A stretch of DNA of 7,573 bases from Pseudomonadota bacterium (GTDB taxonomy: Bacteria > BMS3Abin14), in assembly GCA_030636965.1 (NCBI GenBank), contig DAOVVW010000033.1:1-7573 (forward strand). Reading direction: 5' to 3'. A model generated the notes under the pieces. That model had not been told where the DNA came from. It saw only the letters and a list, made by a program, of their open reading frames with translations, and did not search any database. How positions within the stretch are numbered: the first letter of the stretch is position 1; every line of letters starts with the position of its first letter. The position numbers and the translations under genes are program-made. Positions 6,351 to 7,573 of the stretch are shown one piece after another.

Positions 6351-6431
6351 CCTCTCCCCTGGTGGGAGAGGACCGAGGAGAGGGGGATATCCTACCACCC
6401 TCCCCTTTGTCCCCTCCCATCAAGGGAGGGG
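6351..6431. repeat. REP-like element with two perfect 8-bp hairpins
   Basis: CCTCTCCC (6351-6358) pairs with GGGAGAGG (6364-6371), and CCCCTCCC (6411-6418) pairs with GGGAGGGG (6424-6431); both loops are 5 nt. The middle segment has AGGGG and CCCCT tracts flanking the palindrome GGATATCC (6385-6392), so a third, central stem is possible. Purine-rich and pyrimidine-rich hairpins of this CCCTCTCCC/GGGAGAGGG kind are widespread REP-like intergenic repeats. Sitting between two convergent genes, it could act as a bidirectional transcript end, but neither strand has a U-tract after a hairpin. Confidence 0.7.
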
Positions 6432-6444
6432 TGAAAGTAAGTAA

Positions 6445-6472
6445 TCCAATTTCCAATATCCAATTTCCAATC
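6445..6472. repeat. Four 7-bp tandem repeats beside the DUF1573 gene stop
   Basis: Four consecutive heptads, TCCAATT, TCCAATA, TCCAATT and TCCAATC, end 9 bp before the stop codon of the DUF1573 gene (6482-6484). Their reverse complement (GATTGGA, AATTGGA) resembles the GTGATTGG/GTAATTGG heptads at 6291-6318, so the two runs may be arms of one inverted element that encloses the REP-like hairpins. Confidence 0.78.
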
Positions 6473-6481
6473 TCGAAAGAT

Positions 6482-7426
6482 TTAATCTTTATGCTCCTTC
6501 TGTTTGTAAGCATCATGGCCAAGGTCCTCATCTATTTCAGCCCAGATACGAACTTCAACCCTTTCTTTTTGTGGAATATCCGTAAGTATGGAAATTGTCT
6601 TGAAGAACTTACCCACCGGTTCTTTATGGAGGTTCGGATCGAATTCTGCCGTCAGGATCCCCTCGTCACCGGGATTGAACCTCTCTTTTGATATGGAAGC
6701 CCTGGTGCAGCCGCAGCTGGTTGGTGTTCCAGTTATTGTTATCGGTTTAGCCCCTCTGTAAATGAATGGAAATCCGTATCTGGTTATTCCCTGGCTCTGC
6801 TTCAGGACCCCGAAATCGTACTCTATATCCCGGAAGCTGAAATCCCCCATCTCTTTTTTGTAGCGATTTTTCATACCGGTTTTCTTGAACTCTTCTTCAG
6901 AGACGACAACTCCCGAAACCCGGAAAGTAGTTACCGTACCGTTTCTTACTACCTGCATCCTGTTTGACAGACGATCATCGTGGGGAGCACTCGTTATCAG
7001 GTAGGCTCTTCTCTCGACCGGTCCAAGGTCCTTCAGGCCATGGGCAAGAGGGTCATAATCAATTGTGATTTTAAAGCTCTCCCCAGGTTTAACGAGACCG
7101 ATCCAGTTGTTTAGCAGGGACATTCCAAATTCGGGTGATTTTGAGCCATCGGGGAGCGTAATGCTTAATTTCGTACAGCCGCAGGATGTGAAACCGCCTT
7201 TTAACAGCAGGTTGTCTTCTCCGCTGTTATACATTGAAAAAGTATGCTGAAGATTGCCGCCCTTGATATTTATATAGCCCCAGTCGTGTTCTACGCCCCT
7301 GTAAGCTGCCACCTTGCCGCTGGTGGCTTCAGCTGCTCCGGCAAATTCCAGCGTTCCTGCTGAAATAAAAGACACCGCAACAATCACTGAAACTAATAAT
7401 TTCAAGAGATAATGTACTTTGCTCAT
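6482..7426 (-). CDS. Exported protein with two DUF1573 domains
   Basis: A 314-residue secreted or periplasmic protein of unknown role. Residues 1-32 form a Sec signal peptide: a short positive start, hydrophobic LLKLLVSVIVAVSF, and a small-residue AGAA cleavage region. Two immunoglobulin-like DUF1573 domains follow, each with the family's TSCGCT signature: C82/C84 in domain 1 (about 41-172) and C238/C240 in domain 2 (about 196-298). Domain 1 has an insertion between its CGC motif and the KPGESFKITIDYDP strand; domain 2 has the usual FNPGDEGILTAEFDP version. The tail is charged (KQKEHKD). The start is backed by a strong AAAGGTGA ribosome-binding site at 7431-7438. Members often occur in Bacteroidota and Desulfobacterota; the paired Cys of CGC could bind metal or be redox active, but this is not established here. 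It is convergent with the DUF721 gene. Confidence 0.85.
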   Translation of the reverse strand: MSKVHYLLKLLVSVIVAVSFISAGTLEFAGAAEATSGKVAAYRGVEHDWGYINIKGGNLQHTFSMYNSGEDNLLLKGGFTSCGCTKLSITLPDGSKSPEFGMSLLNNWIGLVKPGESFKITIDYDPLAHGLKDLGPVERRAYLITSAPHDDRLSNRMQVVRNGTVTTFRVSGVVVSEEEFKKTGMKNRYKKEMGDFSFRDIEYDFGVLKQSQGITRYGFPFIYRGAKPITITGTPTSCGCTRASISKERFNPGDEGILTAEFDPNLHKEPVGKFFKTISILTDIPQKERVEVRIWAEIDEDLGHDAYKQKEHKD

Positions 7427-7543
7427 TCTATCACCTTTCCTCTGCAGTCCTCATTCAAGGATCATTTCCAAATTAGTTGTTGGTTATCAAAGCAGCCATC
7501 GATCTCTTTCCTCCCGTATTGTCTCTCCTCGACTCCCGGTATC

Positions 7544-7568
7544 CCGCTGCTGTACTTCACAGCAGCGG
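7544..7568. other. Perfect 10-bp hairpin near the right edge
   Basis: CCGCTGCTGT (7544-7553) and ACAGCAGCGG (7559-7568) form a perfect stem with a 5-nt loop, ACTTC on the plus strand. No T-run follows on either strand, so it is not a normal intrinsic terminator. It lies about 120 bp upstream of the DUF1573 gene. Two minus-strand frames stay open through it, ending at 7487 and 7462, so it may lie in the end of a gene beyond the window; neither translation is recognisable. Confidence 0.5.
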
Positions 7569-7573
7569 TTGCA

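Noticed and set aside
7462..7573. End of a minus-strand gene entering from the right
   Set aside because: Two frames are open from the edge for 28 and 36 codons, but neither has recognisable sequence, so I could not choose one.

Overview
The window looks like a piece of chromosome from an anaerobic or facultatively anaerobic Gram-negative bacterium. The best guess is a Desulfobacterota (former Deltaproteobacteria) or similar lineage. This rests on a Tat-exported molybdoenzyme with an FdhE-type accessory factor, paired FCD-type GntR regulators, a DciA-like (DUF721) protein, an exported DUF1573 protein, and intergenic spacers packed with short hairpin and 7-bp repeats. No rRNA or other taxonomic marker is present, so the assignment is tentative.

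Layout. Bases 1-307 hold no gene I can recognise; they contain GC-rich hairpins and a hairpin repeat next to the fdhE stop. Four minus-strand genes follow. Read in their own direction they are GntR/FCD regulator 2 (5777-5091), GntR/FCD regulator 1 (5094-4426, 4-bp overlap), a 939-residue formate-dehydrogenase-like molybdopterin oxidoreductase (4161-1342) and fdhE (1216-308). Divergent from them is the DUF721/DciA-like gene (5918-6232, plus). Convergent with that is a 314-residue exported protein with two DUF1573 domains (7426-6482, minus). The last 147 bases are upstream sequence of that gene with a perfect 10-bp hairpin.

How the genes may work together. The paired regulators probably sense a small organic acid or metabolite and may control themselves and the molybdoenzyme. 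The FdhE homologue would help mature the molybdoenzyme before or during Tat export. No iron-sulfur beta subunit or cytochrome b gamma subunit is present in the window. The DUF721 and DUF1573 genes are probably unrelated to this unit.

Two things stand out. First, the molybdoenzyme keeps the fold and iron-sulfur ligands of respiratory formate dehydrogenases, but the aligned active-site positions are changed: Sec/Cys is Ser183, the next His is Arg184, the catalytic Arg is Ala416 and the cluster-proximal Lys is Arg82. It is probably not an ordinary formate dehydrogenase. Second, almost every intergenic space carries degenerate tandem repeats with an exact 7-bp period, often as facing inverted arms. 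The heptad sequence differs at each site, the arrays start at or run over stop codons, and two of them share an 11-bp core between the arms.
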